42,579 nucleotides of DNA, taken from assembly GCA_019359495.1 (NCBI GenBank), contig JAHHHF010000091.1:64001-106579 (forward strand), in the 5' to 3' direction. Position numbers and translations under genes: made by a program. This stretch comes from Goleter apudmare HA4340-LM2. Its GTDB lineage: Bacteria; Cyanobacteriota; Cyanobacteriia; Cyanobacteriales; Nostocaceae. Position 1 is the stretch's first letter. Each line of letters begins with the position of its first letter. Under the pieces are notes generated by a model. It saw only the letters and a program-made list of their open reading frames with translations, had not been told where the DNA came from and made no database searches. Shown here one piece after another: positions 25,301 through 34,832 of the stretch.

Positions 25301-27386
25301 GATAATGTAAATAATCTTCCCGTAATGAAAGAATCATTTTCACATAGGGAATGTTTAAGCACTCGCTAAAGAATTTATAAAATTGAATCTTTTTTGCCGG
25401 AGATGTGCTAACAAAGAAAAATTCTTCAAATTGGTCAAAAATGATAATTATTGTGTGATTACGCTCAGATGCCAACCTCAGCTTTTCGAGCAATATAGTC
25501 GGGGTCATTTCTACAGCGACCGATATTTCTGTCTGTGAGAGTACGTGGTTAATACTACGTCCTAAGGCTGTCACCCAATCGGTGTAAACAGATAAAACAA
25601 TCGGTAAAGGTATACGTTCACCTATAACTTTTCCTTTTAAAGCTGGTACTAGACCTGCTTTGATTGTTGAACTTTTGCCAACACCTGACGGGCCGTGAAT
25701 CACTGTAAGTTTGTAGTCAGCACGAGTAATTCGTTCAATTAAGCGATTGACATCTTGTTGCCGTCCCGCAGCAGCTATTTCTTGGGCAACTTCCTCAGGA
25801 ATAAATGGTATTTTTTGTGACGCTAAAACTGGGTTGATTCTATAGCGCTGCGGCTGTAATTGACTGGCCCCAATGAAGGCACGAATGCCATACTGATGCT
25901 CTATTTGAATTTTTTCTTGCTTGAGGTTAAAGGCTTCAGCGTAATCATGTCGTTGAAAAAAGTAGAGCGATCGCAATTCCTCTAAAATCTCTAAATAGAG
26001 CGATGGCTCATACTGTAGCTCGCAAACAACTTTTGCCCATTCTAAATTATTGATTGCTTCTTCCCAATCATCCAGATGTCTCTGTGTACGTGCTAGTAAT
26101 AAAAGATGCCAGCTTTCCTGCTGCCGCGAAACTTCGGTTGCCTGTTCGGTAATCGAAATTGCTGTATTGACTAATTCGTGCGCTATTAACCAATTTGATT
26201 CCGCAGCTGCCACAGCTGCTAAAAAGCCATAATCTTGAGCAACCTGCGCCGGATCACCATATTTTTCATGTAACTGCAAAGCCTTTTGAGCTAATGCTGC
26301 TAATTCTTCCCAAACTTGTAAACGAAGCAACATTTCACAAGCCGGCAAAATAAATTTGGCCACTAAGTCTTGTCTTTGTGCAGCCTCTAACATTTCAAGA
26401 CATTGCCTAAACCACAAAAGAGCATCTTGCCAGTACTTGTGGTCAGCACCCTGATTCAGGTCTGCCATGCGGCGATAGCATAGTCCTAAATGGAAGATCA
26501 CCACTGCCTGCCGTAGCAATGGAGGGGATGACAACACAGGCGGATCAGGAGAATATACTTCTAAATTTTCTACTAATCCCCTAAACCCACTGTCTGCTGA
26601 ACCTACCTGTTGCCACAGCACTAAACTCCTTTGATAATGAGCTAAAGCCGCATCAATTTGATCATTGGCGTATTCGTCACGCCCCAAAACGAATTCTAAA
26701 CTTGCTTCTAATTCTGGTTCTAATTTGACATGATATAACCGCAATAAATCATTACGAGCCGATTCAATTTCATGGCGATTTTGGGAATTAGGTGCTAAAT
26801 CAAGAGCAGCATTAGATAAAAACCTATGAGTGCCCGCCTCTAAAACTTTGGCAAATAGATATTCTGTTTCTTGCCGGATCAAAGCAATTAAATATTCTTT
26901 TGCTAGGTCAAATTTGATGGTGGTTGCCGCCCAACTTTTAAAATCAGGTGCTAATCGAGAAAGCATTGACGCAACTTCATCTTGTAGCCATAAGACCAAG
27001 GGAAAAGGAAAAGTGACAGCGTAAATATCTCGTGCTTGGTTAATGCCAGTCAGTAAGTTTTCCAGAGTCGTAATTGACTCTAAGCCAAAAACCATCACAG
27101 CTGACGGCAAAGAATCTGTAACTACAGCCGGATGATCGAGAAATAATTCTGTAGTGATTGTGGTGTGTAAGGCAGTAGTTGATGGATTAAGAACTATTTC
27201 TCGTAAATTCATATCTTGAGTGAGCAAGCGGAGATTGCCCAACATTTGCTCCCGTAATTGAGCATAGTTGCACCGGACTAAAATCAAGGCAAATTGACCC
27301 TTGGAGAGATGAATCGCTCGAATCAGCCTTTGCAAAGCGTGCTGATTTTGATGAGCGATCGCTGTTGTAAATTGCCACTTTGTCAT
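22359..27386 (-). CDS. STAND-type NTPase with TPR region, membrane helix and 14 WD40 repeats
   Basis: The 1675-aa protein is a large cyanobacterial signalling or conflict-type NTPase. The first 200 residues form an unnamed alpha/beta domain (GQFALILVRCNYAQLREQML). Residues about 230-510 contain TPR-like helical pairs. A STAND NTPase domain spans about 530-900, with Walker A GPSGVGKSS near 563 and Walker B IIIIFDQFEEFF near 648. A hydrophobic segment (IAGLVLAIMAGSIAVLWW) near 942 may cross the membrane. From about 1047 to 1640 come 14 WD40 repeats of the form GH-x-FSPDGQLLASAS-DKTVKLW, enough for two seven-bladed propellers. The family tail RGCSWVDDYLRYN closes it. Such proteins are thought to sense ligands through the repeats and switch by oligomerisation. 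It follows the AAA ATPase gene by 183 bp. Confidence 0.88.
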   Translation of the reverse strand: MTKWQFTTAIAHQNQHALQRLIRAIHLSKGQFALILVRCNYAQLREQMLGNLRLLTQDMNLREIVLNPSTTALHTTITTELFLDHPAVVTDSLPSAVMVFGLESITTLENLLTGINQARDIYAVTFPFPLVLWLQDEVASMLSRLAPDFKSWAATTIKFDLAKEYLIALIRQETEYLFAKVLEAGTHRFLSNAALDLAPNSQNRHEIESARNDLLRLYHVKLEPELEASLEFVLGRDEYANDQIDAALAHYQRSLVLWQQVGSADSGFRGLVENLEVYSPDPPVLSSPPLLRQAVVIFHLGLCYRRMADLNQGADHKYWQDALLWFRQCLEMLEAAQRQDLVAKFILPACEMLLRLQVWEELAALAQKALQLHEKYGDPAQVAQDYGFLAAVAAAESNWLIAHELVNTAISITEQATEVSRQQESWHLLLLARTQRHLDDWEEAINNLEWAKVVCELQYEPSLYLEILEELRSLYFFQRHDYAEAFNLKQEKIQIEHQYGIRAFIGASQLQPQRYRINPVLASQKIPFIPEEVAQEIAAAGRQQDVNRLIERITRADYKLTVIHGPSGVGKSSTIKAGLVPALKGKVIGERIPLPIVLSVYTDWVTALGRSINHVLSQTEISVAVEMTPTILLEKLRLASERNHTIIIIFDQFEEFFFVSTSPAKKIQFYKFFSECLNIPYVKMILSLREDYLHYLLEFERLSKETSDGLYDLGVINKNILDKDIRYYLGNFTRDDAMGIIHSLTQRSHYEMSDELINQLVNDLAAELNEVHPIELQIVGAQLQAENITTLEQYKICGGSEKLVERWLEEVIKDCGQENEERSWKLLLELTDEKGTRPLKTKADLAVALGNHADRISEFDSYWEFILEILVGSGLVLREREELGDRYQLVHDYLVEPIRQKNNYGIVAELEKVRFEKTRAEVAQKLSQEQLNLVLQRRLKEARIAGLVLAIMAGSIAVLWWQADLQKRAAVSQSLRAERSETNFKISAIAAASEALFASDKEFDALLESLRAWKRLKQADGVQPDTKIRVVTALQQAVYGVKELNRLEGHSDIVWSATFSPDGQLLASGSTDKMVKLWRPDGLLLQTLAGHSDAVTSVSFSPDGQTLASASLDKNVQLWRKNSITGDFDPHPYKVLQGHGDWIYSVSFSPDGELLATGGKDGIIKLWRQDGSLVRILRGHQGWVNWVTFSPDGQFIASASDDKTIKIWRRDGNIVTTLQGHQQGVTALVFSPNGQLLVSGSRDKTVKIWRRERDNNQDGFEFRAYKTLRHHKKTIWSLNFSADGKKLASGSEDNTINLWSVSGVLLNTFKGHSDTVASVAFSPNNQLLASASYDKSVKLWSLDAPKLPILQGHTDRVLSVTWSPDGQMLASASRDHTVKLWQRNIKGGTVETRLYKTLTGHGDRVTSVSFNPKGEMLVSGSFDRTVKLWRLDGTLFKTLEGHTDSVNSVNFSPDGQLLVSASKDQTVKLWNHEGKLLKTLLGHQDRVNSVNFSPDGQVIASASDDKTVKLWRRDGTLIKTFSPHDSWVLGVSFSPVDQLLASASWDNTVKLWRRDGTFLKTLLKGYSDSVNAVTFSPNGEIVAAASYDKTVKLWSREGKLIKTLTGHQGAVFSVSFSPDGKTLASASDDNTIILWNLDIDNLLLRGCSWVDDYLRYNRNVEGRDRLLCDFVTPRP

Positions 27387-27569
27387 AAATTAAAACCGGG
27401 CTAAAAAATAGGAATTAGAGATGAGAGACTGGGGATTAGGAATGAGGAAGAAAGTAGACAAGCAGGGAAGTGCATGAAAGTTTTAGTCTAGGTTCTTCCC
27501 CCTCAACCCCTTAACTTCTTATCTCCTTTGTCTGTTGATACCCAATTTCCCATTCCTCATTCCCTACCA

Positions 27570-28838
27570 CTATTTGTTTTGCTGCCATGTTAGAACTTTT
27601 TCGGTTTCTGCCAAAGCTGGACTGATGCCAAACCATCGCCCTTGGAGATCCCGGTATTCAAATAGATACATACTACGCAGTAAGCTCTGATAGTCAGACT
27701 CACCTTTAACATTTTGCTGCTGTACTACTTCAAACAGTAATTCCCACTGGCCTTCATCAATAGCTAGTAGTAAATCATCACGGTAGTCTTTAATTACAGC
27801 TTCTAAACATTCCCTAGAGAAAGGTGGATCTTGGCGTTGCAAGCAGCTATAAAGCAAACCCAATAAATTACGAATGTGACCGCCACTCACACGACATATA
27901 CGTTCCAGGGTTTCTGGGTGATCAAATAATTCTGTGATCAATGACGACCTTTCGTTCCAGGATACTTCTGGAAAAGCTCTTGCTAGCACCAGCTGGCGCA
28001 ATAAGGACATACCTGGTTCATAATCACTACCATCTCTTTGCCGCACTAATACCATTGGCAAAACCTTGGGAGCGATACCTCCCCCTAGGCGGTTTTTGAG
28101 TGTCTCATACTCATTAGAAAAAATTAACGCTAGGGGAATTGTGTAAACCACGTGGCATTTAAGTCGGCGTAACTGTTCGCCTCGATCAATAAAGAGATAC
28201 TCCGGCTGCGTGCGTCCAGATGCTACAGGGCGCATATCCACTCGATCTAAGTTATCTACAATTACTACTAGTCCTTTTTGACCGCGCTGCTTTAATTGAT
28301 CTATAGCCTTTTCTAATATTTCTTCGTTGATCGCTTGCAAAATACTATTGGTGCGTGGTTCCAGATATTGTCTCAATTGATTACGCGTCTGGGCGCTATC
28401 TCGGGTTTTAGCAGTAATTTTGGCAATGCCTAAAGACAACTCCGCCTGTGCAGACAGATCAATAGGAGTTTGCAAAAAATCTCCTATTTCTTTAAACAAA
28501 CTAGTGAAATAACCCGGTTTCAGTTTGATGCCAATTCCTTCTAAACTCACACTGACTTGACGAGCTACACTCAGCAAAATATCGCTAACATCGATATCCG
28601 CCATATCTAGGTCTTGGCTGGATTCAAAATAAACTACATGAAATCCTGCTAATTCCAGTTCTGCCTTCAGACGCTGTAACTCTGTGGACTTACCACAGCC
28701 AATGTGCCCAGTAAATAACTGGCAAGTCGGCTCATCTGGAGAGATCCGGCTGATGGTACGTTGCAATTCTTCTACTATCTTGCAACCACGTACATTGGCA
28801 AAATCTATGTAGTACTGTCGATCCAGTACATTGCTCAT
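27570..28838 (-). CDS. AAA-type P-loop ATPase upstream of the STAND-WD40 gene
   Basis: The 422-aa product is a single-domain P-loop ATPase of the AAA/STAND-related ORC-Cdc6-like kind. Walker A is FTGHIGCGKSTELQRL near residue 45, Walker B is GLVVIVDNLDRVD near 200, and a winged-helix-like end follows (ISGGHIRNLLGLLYS-type helix, here RVSGGHIRNLLGLL, then FEYRDLQGRWFGISP). ATG 28838 (MSNVLDRQYYIDFANVRG) is preferred over ATG 28901, because the additional 21 residues look like leader, though no clear ribosome-binding site favours either. It sits 183 bp before the STAND-WD40 gene on the same strand. That spacing suggests an ATPase-plus-sensor pair, but a partner function is inferred only. Confidence 0.8.
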   Translation of the reverse strand: MSNVLDRQYYIDFANVRGCKIVEELQRTISRISPDEPTCQLFTGHIGCGKSTELQRLKAELELAGFHVVYFESSQDLDMADIDVSDILLSVARQVSVSLEGIGIKLKPGYFTSLFKEIGDFLQTPIDLSAQAELSLGIAKITAKTRDSAQTRNQLRQYLEPRTNSILQAINEEILEKAIDQLKQRGQKGLVVIVDNLDRVDMRPVASGRTQPEYLFIDRGEQLRRLKCHVVYTIPLALIFSNEYETLKNRLGGGIAPKVLPMVLVRQRDGSDYEPGMSLLRQLVLARAFPEVSWNERSSLITELFDHPETLERICRVSGGHIRNLLGLLYSCLQRQDPPFSRECLEAVIKDYRDDLLLAIDEGQWELLFEVVQQQNVKGESDYQSLLRSMYLFEYRDLQGRWFGISPALAETEKVLTWQQNK

Positions 28839-29841
28839 GTTTAGTGTGTAGCTTGGGTTACAAGCTTTATAAAAACGTGACAGATTCAGTGTCGTTCTCA
28901 TGTAAATGCAGATGTAGAGGTAGATGCGGTTTTATTGTTTTTTTATATACAAGGTGCTATCGACTGGCACTGAGTTAAATAGTTAACTCATAATTTGTAC
29001 CCTGCAAACAGCAACATTCGGCGCACTATTGCCACTGGAAACTGTCATTAGCATGGTGGAAATATAATTATCCATCACGTGCTGAAAGTATCTGTCCTTT
29101 TTACAGCTGCTATTGAACTTTTGACAATCTATCGGCTTACAGTAGATTTGTGACAAAACTGTATGCCTGAGATTTTTTGTAAAAAAAGTTACTAGTGAGC
29201 ACAATGTTAATAGCTGTATTTGAGCTACAAATTGTATTAATTATAGCAATGCACACACAAATTAGGTCATGATAGACATATCATTTTAATCATTTTTTGT
29301 CAACATATCTATGGTATAGTATTGCGCTCAAATAAATATTTTGTAATTATCTAGAAAAAATTTCTGTTGTATTGAGTTTCCTTTGAATTTTGTGAGCAGT
29401 TTTGTAAGCGGTGAGCGCAGCCACACGTGCGGTGAAGCAGCCCGATCTTGGGGTTTCCCCAAGTAGAGGGACTGCTGAACCCGTAAGGGATCATTCGACG
29501 AAGTCGTTCCCCTAGGGTAGGGGTTCTCATACCGCTACGAGGAGGCCAGCTACGCGAAGCGTCCCGAAGAGAAGATTACCCGGATTGGTTCCCTAACCTA
29601 GGAACAGCACTTGCTATAACCTAGGAAACTCTAGTCGAGTAGTGGCTCAACTTTTTAAGACAAATTTTTAATTTTAAATTCCGCTTTGCGGTACTAGTAT
29701 GGTTGCTGTAAAGTGTTACTAAAACGTGAAAAAAGTCTTGAGAATAGCGACTAGTAGATGCCGACAAGCTTTACTAAAAATTAGATTAAGATGCACCGAG
29801 TGCATCAACTAAATTGGACTAAAGACCAGAAAGAGGTTTGG
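28839..29841. other. Divergent spacer between the AAA gene and ftsQ
   Basis: About 1 kb with no supported gene. The left half is AT-rich. A GC-richer, highly foldable repeat block lies at about 29405-29640 (listed separately). Promoters of the AAA gene and ftsQ are expected at the two ends. Confidence 0.5.
29405..29570. repeat. Structured MITE-like or RNA-like repeat block upstream of ftsQ
   Basis: CTTGGGG-TTT-CCCCAAG (29447-29463) is a perfect hairpin inside an outer pairing of GCAGCCC (29437-29443) with GGGACTGC (29468-29475). A second fold can pair GAACCC with GGGGTTC and AGGGA with TCCCCT. GCTACGCGAAGC (29549-29560) is a near palindrome also seen at 20194. The block is richer in GC than its surroundings. 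Confidence 0.5.
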
Positions 29842-30687
29842 ATGGCTGGCATCATTTCAGTTTCCCGCACGGATTTAGCCCAGAGGCGTAAGAAATTACG
29901 GCGGCAGAGGCAGATGAGGATTATTCAGGCTATTTGGCGAACTTTTGCCATTAGTGGTCTAGCGGGTAGTTTACTGTGGTTGGCAATCCAACCAATGTGG
30001 GTACTCAAGGCTCCTCAACAAATTGTGATGAAATCAGGGAATCAATTACTCTCGGATGAAGCGATTCAATCAATACTAGTGCTATCGTATCCCCAGTCTT
30101 TATGGCGGATTCAACCATCTTTGATTGCCGATTCTTTAAAACAACAACCGACGATCGCCCAAGCAACTGTTAGCCGTCGTTTGTTTCCCCCTGGATTAAT
30201 CATCGAAATCAAAAAACGAGTACCTGTAGCAGTAGCTCAAACGCCTAACAACGGAAAAACAGATACTGACAAACAAGAAGGAACTGTAGGATTACTAGAC
30301 GCCAGTGGGTTTTGGATGCCCTTAGACAAATATACATTTCTTAATCCTAATGCAAAATTGCCCATTCTGAAAGTAACTGGCTCCCCAGCGCAGTATCGTC
30401 CCTTCTGGACGCAACTCTATCAAGCTGTGAGTCAGAGTTTAGTCAAAGTAGTGGAAATTGATTGTCAAGATCCGACGAATTTAATTTTAAAAACAGAACT
30501 AGGTAATGTGTACCTCGGTCCTCCGAGTTCCCAAATATCTGAACAAATCAAGATACTTACTCAAATGCGCCATTTACCAGACAAACTCAATTCCAGCCAA
30601 ATAGAGTATATTGATCTAAAAAATCCCGAAAATCCATTAGTACAAGTGAACCAAAAAAATCAAAAGGTTAACTCACAAAACCATTAG
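29842..30687 (+). CDS. ftsQ: Cell division protein FtsQ/DivIB
   Basis: FtsQ is a bitopic divisome protein that links early and late division proteins. The product has a short basic cytoplasmic start (SRTDLAQRRKKLRRQRQMR), one membrane helix (about 33-50), and then a POTRA domain with the family pattern WVLKAPQQIVMKSGNQLLSD and TIAQATVSRRLFPPGLIIEI. The beta domain ends near YIDLKNPENPLVQV. ATG 29842 (MAGIISVSRTD) is preferred to ATG 29791, because AGAGG lies just upstream and the extra 17 residues do not fit the family. It precedes ftsZ, as in other cyanobacteria, but with an unusually long 1.35-kb spacer. Confidence 0.9.
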   Translation: MAGIISVSRTDLAQRRKKLRRQRQMRIIQAIWRTFAISGLAGSLLWLAIQPMWVLKAPQQIVMKSGNQLLSDEAIQSILVLSYPQSLWRIQPSLIADSLKQQPTIAQATVSRRLFPPGLIIEIKKRVPVAVAQTPNNGKTDTDKQEGTVGLLDASGFWMPLDKYTFLNPNAKLPILKVTGSPAQYRPFWTQLYQAVSQSLVKVVEIDCQDPTNLILKTELGNVYLGPPSSQISEQIKILTQMRHLPDKLNSSQIEYIDLKNPENPLVQVNQKNQKVNSQNH

Positions 30688-32035
30688 GAACACACAGCAT
30701 GTGAAAGTTATATGCCGCTAGATATATTTATTATTTTCACAGTTTTCCAGTAACCCACATAAAAAACATTGTTAATTTCTAATTAAAATGAGACAAACAA
30801 CTATAAAATCTCCTTGGTGAGTAAAAAAACATCTCGATGGTCACTGTCACATTTAGTAATTGGGTGCAATGTGTTAGCCAATCGAAGATGCCTCCTAACT
30901 GTGGCATATTCCTTTTACTTACCTGATTTTTGACTAAACCCAGAGTGTGAAAGGGAAGAGTTTGTGAGTTGATAATTAATCTCTAACTTACAAGCGGAGC
31001 ACACAGGTATAGCATTCTTTAAGGCAAGCACCCAGAGGGTGATTAGTTTTTGTAGCCATCAATTCTGCCTCGAAGACTTTGCTAACGATGATTTCCCACA
31101 GTTCGTTTAGGTAATAGAAAATCCGCTTTAATCTACCGAAGAATTACTTTGGATGCGTGATTCGCAGGCTTTCCCTGGAGCCATTATTGTTGGTTTACAA
31201 AGCTTATTTGGCATATATAGTTGTTTGAGGGTACTAGTGAGGGTTTCTATAGGGTAGAATATTGCTCCAACCAAGTGTTTGTTAAGACACATCAAATAGC
31301 TAGCTAATTAGGGTGTTCTACCAACTGACAAGCAAATTCTTCCTTACTATTAAATCCAAAGATGAGTAGGTAGAAAGAACATTTTGTGTTACCAGGCGCA
31401 ATTATGCTCAATGCTCAAACATATTAGCCATACTATTAGAGCAGACAAGATATGCGAAGGAGCGTTTTTAGCAGTAATGCTACCTGATGACAATTTTGGA
31501 CTTAGAGGAGCTTTTACTGAGGTTGATTGTATAGGTGTTCACGAAAATCTATCCCGAAAAACCAAATTTACTATCAGCAAGCATCTCTAATCTCAGTACA
31601 GCCTGGAGATTAAGTTGTATAAAATACAATAAAAATGCAGTAACACAAATAATGGACAACGAAAAAAAAATCAATAGTATAAATTGTAAGATTAGTGACC
31701 AATCTCAATTATTAGCAGAAATGGGGGGACAGTACTGGCGATTTCCAAGGAATACCAAGCTAAATCAGCAAAGCAAAAACAAGGATATTAATCTCTACTG
31801 GAAGTTATACAGATCAATTTTAAGTAAATATAGGTATACTTCTCTAGAATCGATTGTACGATTAGCTGCTCTAATGATTGCTCATGTGGCTAACTTTCGC
31901 ACCAGCAATCCTGTTAGGGTTGCAGTAGCGAGAACAATGAAGAACACTGCGCCAATCTATGGCAGTGTCAAACTATAGTTGACTCTTAGGTGAATTGCAC
32001 CTGAAAAAGTCGTTTATCTACCCTTTCTGAATCCA
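30688..32035. other. Long ftsQ-ftsZ spacer
   Basis: About 1.35 kb with no gene I can support. Open frames at 31384-31590 and 31535-31978 have no ribosome-binding site, odd composition and no family likeness. A small hairpin CACCC-AGA-GGGTG near 31029 is followed by a T-rich stretch. The region probably carries the ftsZ promoters and a long leader. Confidence 0.45.
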
Positions 32036-33322
32036 ATGACACTTGATAATAACCAAGGGCTTACCTATAAAAACTCCCAATCTGTGGGACAGCCAGGGTT
32101 CCCACTGGCGGTTAACTCGAACAATCCGTTTAATCACTCTGGGCTGAACTTCTCGCAAAATAATGATAGTAAAAAGATTACTACTGAAATTAACCGCATT
32201 GGAGAGATTGTTCCAGGTCGAGTTGCCAACATTAAAGTGATTGGTGTGGGTGGCGGTGGTGGTAATGCTGTTAACCGCATGATTGAGTCAGATGTAAGTG
32301 GAGTCGAGTTTTGGTCAATTAACACTGATGCTCAAGCCTTGACTTTGGCAGGTGCTCCCAGTCGGCTGCAAATAGGACAGAAGCTGACACGAGGTTTAGG
32401 AGCAGGTGGCAATCCTGCGATTGGTCAAAAGGCAGCTGAAGAATCGCGGGATGAAATCGCCACGGCTTTAGAAGGTGCTGACCTAGTGTTTATTACTGCT
32501 GGTATGGGTGGTGGTACTGGAACAGGTGCTGCGCCAATTGTCGCAGAAGTAGCAAAAGAAATGGGTGCTCTGACAGTGGGTGTTGTCACACGTCCATTTG
32601 TCTTCGAGGGTCGTCGTCGCACTAGCCAAGCAGAGCAAGGCATTGAAGGATTAAAAAGTAGAGTCGATACACTAATTATTATTCCCAATAACAAACTCCT
32701 AGAAGTGATCCCAGAGCAAACACCTGTGCAAGAAGCTTTTCGCTATGCTGATGATGTGTTGCGCCAAGGGGTACAGGGGATTTCCGATATCATCACCATC
32801 CCTGGCTTGGTAAACGTTGACTTTGCCGATGTCCGGGCTGTGATGGCAGACGCGGGATCAGCATTGATGGGCATAGGTGTAAGTTCTGGAAAATCCAGAG
32901 CTAGGGAAGCAGCGATCGCTGCTATTTCCTCGCCCTTGCTAGAATGTTCTATAGAAGGAGCCAGAGGGGTAGTATTTAATATTACTGGTGGTAGCGACTT
33001 GACTCTGCATGAAGTCAATGCAGCCGCAGAAACAATTTATGAAGTAGTAGATCCCAACGCTAATATTATTTTTGGAGCCGTGATTGATGATAGGCTCCAA
33101 GGTGAGGTGAGAATTACTGTAATTGCTACTGGATTTACAGGTGAAATCCAAGCGGCCCCACAGCAGAACGTCGCTAACCCACGAGTAGCACCTACCTCTA
33201 GACGTCCAACATCACAGCCACCAACACCAACTGTTAATCCCCCAAACCCAATTCCGGAACCAAAGGAAAAACCCATATTGGACATTCCCGATTTTCTACA
33301 ACGGCGACGTCCTAAAAATTAG
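32036..33322 (+). CDS. ftsZ: Cell division GTPase FtsZ
   Basis: FtsZ polymerises with GTP into the Z-ring at midcell. The 428-aa product has a variable 60-residue start typical of cyanobacteria. The GTP-binding core includes [20 protein letters not shown], the tubulin signature [19 protein letters not shown] and NNKLLEVIP. The T7-loop part has [20 protein letters not shown] Pro-rich linker leads to the conserved C-terminal peptide [11 protein letters not shown], which binds FtsA/ZipN-type partners. It lies downstream of ftsQ and convergent with gshB. Full length, no oddity. Confidence 0.99.
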   Translation: MTLDNNQGLTYKNSQSVGQPGFPLAVNSNNPFNHSGLNFSQNNDSKKITTEINRIGEIVPGRVANIKVIGVGGGGGNAVNRMIESDVSGVEFWSINTDAQALTLAGAPSRLQIGQKLTRGLGAGGNPAIGQKAAEESRDEIATALEGADLVFITAGMGGGTGTGAAPIVAEVAKEMGALTVGVVTRPFVFEGRRRTSQAEQGIEGLKSRVDTLIIIPNNKLLEVIPEQTPVQEAFRYADDVLRQGVQGISDIITIPGLVNVDFADVRAVMADAGSALMGIGVSSGKSRAREAAIAAISSPLLECSIEGARGVVFNITGGSDLTLHEVNAAAETIYEVVDPNANIIFGAVIDDRLQGEVRITVIATGFTGEIQAAPQQNVANPRVAPTSRRPTSQPPTPTVNPPNPIPEPKEKPILDIPDFLQRRRPKN

Positions 33323-33640
33323 GTGATGCCAGGATTTTGAGTCTGAGATTTTAGGGTAAATTTGAATTCTCAGGTAATACTGAGCGCTGTATACAATCTC
33401 CTAGTTATAGAGTTTCACCAAGAGCAGGGGTCAGCAGTTATACCGCTATCCCAAAAATGTCTATGGTGAAGGAATTTCTCAAAGCTACATACAGACAGAA
33501 TGAACTAGGGCACAAAATCTGTTGACTTAGATGTCCGCTATTAGTTCTTTTGAACAAAAAAGCAGGGATGTGGAGTTTGGACTACAATCACTAGCTTCCC
33601 TTGGTTCTATAACTTCTAGTCTGAAACGACAGCAGGTAAA
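33323..33640. other. Convergent spacer between ftsZ and gshB
   Basis: No gene and no strong terminator seen in 318 bp. A weak hairpin CTCAG-GTAATA-CTGAG (33370-33385) lies about 50 bp after ftsZ. Confidence 0.4.
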
Positions 33641-34621
33641 TTATTGTTGTTTGTTACTTTTTAGAGTTTGCTCAACCCATTGCATTACCTGATAACCAAG
33701 TTGAGTCCCATCGAGCCTATCGATTTCTCTAACTCCAGTCGGACTAGTAACGTTGACTTCGGTTAGGTAGCCGCCAATTACGTCAATACCCACAAACATT
33801 AAGCCGTCTTGGCGTAATTTTTCAGCTATTTGGCTGCAAATTTCGTACTCTCTGGAGGTAATTTCGGTGGGCGCGACTGTACCACCAGTTGCCATATTAT
33901 TGCGAAAGTCACTCCCACTAGAAAGGCGATTGAGGGCACCAATGGGTTCTCCGTTCAGCAAAATAATTCGCTTGTCTCCCTCCTTGGCTGCTGGTAAGTA
34001 GCTTTGTACCATAACAGGTACTCGTCCTTGCAGGGTACTGAGTTCGACTATGGAATTAAAATTGCGATCGCCTGATTGTAAGAATAAAATTCCTTCCCCA
34101 GCTTTGTTACCTAGTGGTTTGAGTACAGTTGCTCCTTTGGCTTCCACAAATTTACGGATCAACTGCTTATCAGCACTAACTATGGTTTCTGGAATTGCAT
34201 CCGTAAACTGGAGGGCATACATTTTTTCGTTTGCTCCCCGAATCCCCCTAGGACTATTCACTACTAGGGTTTTGTTTTGGTCAATGTAATCCAGAATGTA
34301 AGTGGCATAGAGGTAAGCATCGTTGACTGGTGGATCTGTCCGCATAAATACAGCATCCATTGTTTCCAGGGCAGTTAAAGATGTATGTCCCAACTTATAC
34401 CAGGGATTCACCGCCAAATAGCGTCCCTCTACCAACTGTACTGGTACGAGTTCTACCCGTTGCAGAAAAGCCCACGCTCTACCCTCAATCACGCTCAACA
34501 GGTTAGCCTGAGTTATCCAGATTTCGTGTCCTAGAGTTTGCGCTGCTTCCATCAGAGCAACACTGGTATCATGACATGGGTCAAGCTGATGGATGGGATC
34601 AATAATGAAAGCCAGTTTCAC
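33641..34621 (-). CDS. gshB: Glutathione synthetase
   Basis: GshB joins gamma-glutamylcysteine and glycine with ATP to give glutathione. The product starts VKLAFIIDPIHQLDPCHDTS, as in the family, and shows the ATP-grasp pieces: FMRTDPPVNDAYLYATYILD, VLKPLGNKAGEGILFL, VMVQSYLPAAKEGDKRIILL and a closing EVNVTSPTGVREID. GTG 34621 is chosen over TTG 34642, because GAGG lies 8 nt before it and homologues start here, giving 326 aa. It is followed by a convergent ftsZ. grxC lies 211 bp upstream on the same strand, so the two form a thiol-redox pair. Confidence 0.96.
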   Translation of the reverse strand: MKLAFIIDPIHQLDPCHDTSVALMEAAQTLGHEIWITQANLLSVIEGRAWAFLQRVELVPVQLVEGRYLAVNPWYKLGHTSLTALETMDAVFMRTDPPVNDAYLYATYILDYIDQNKTLVVNSPRGIRGANEKMYALQFTDAIPETIVSADKQLIRKFVEAKGATVLKPLGNKAGEGILFLQSGDRNFNSIVELSTLQGRVPVMVQSYLPAAKEGDKRIILLNGEPIGALNRLSSGSDFRNNMATGGTVAPTEITSREYEICSQIAEKLRQDGLMFVGIDVIGGYLTEVNVTSPTGVREIDRLDGTQLGYQVMQWVEQTLKSNKQQ

Positions 34622-34832
34622 GCTTTTTGCCTCAATCACCAAGGAATTTAGTGGTTATTCAATCTAAATTATCCCCTGATGTTCTGTCAGATTCTTACTC
34701 ACTTGTCTGAGAAAAAGCCCAATTACTGAGAAAATTTTTATCTATACAGTATTGGCAAGTTGTTTTAGATGATATCGGTAGAAATTAAACAGCCAACATC
34801 CTTGCCAATCAGTAGTTATATTATTTTGACTT

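Noticed and set aside
29447-29463. Hairpin as a possible intrinsic terminator of a gene upstream of ftsQ
   Set aside because: No gene ends nearby on either strand and no T tract follows.
31535-31978. 147-codon open frame before ftsZ, possible inner start at 31652
   Set aside because: No ribosome-binding site, odd composition and no recognisable domain; probably chance in the spacer.
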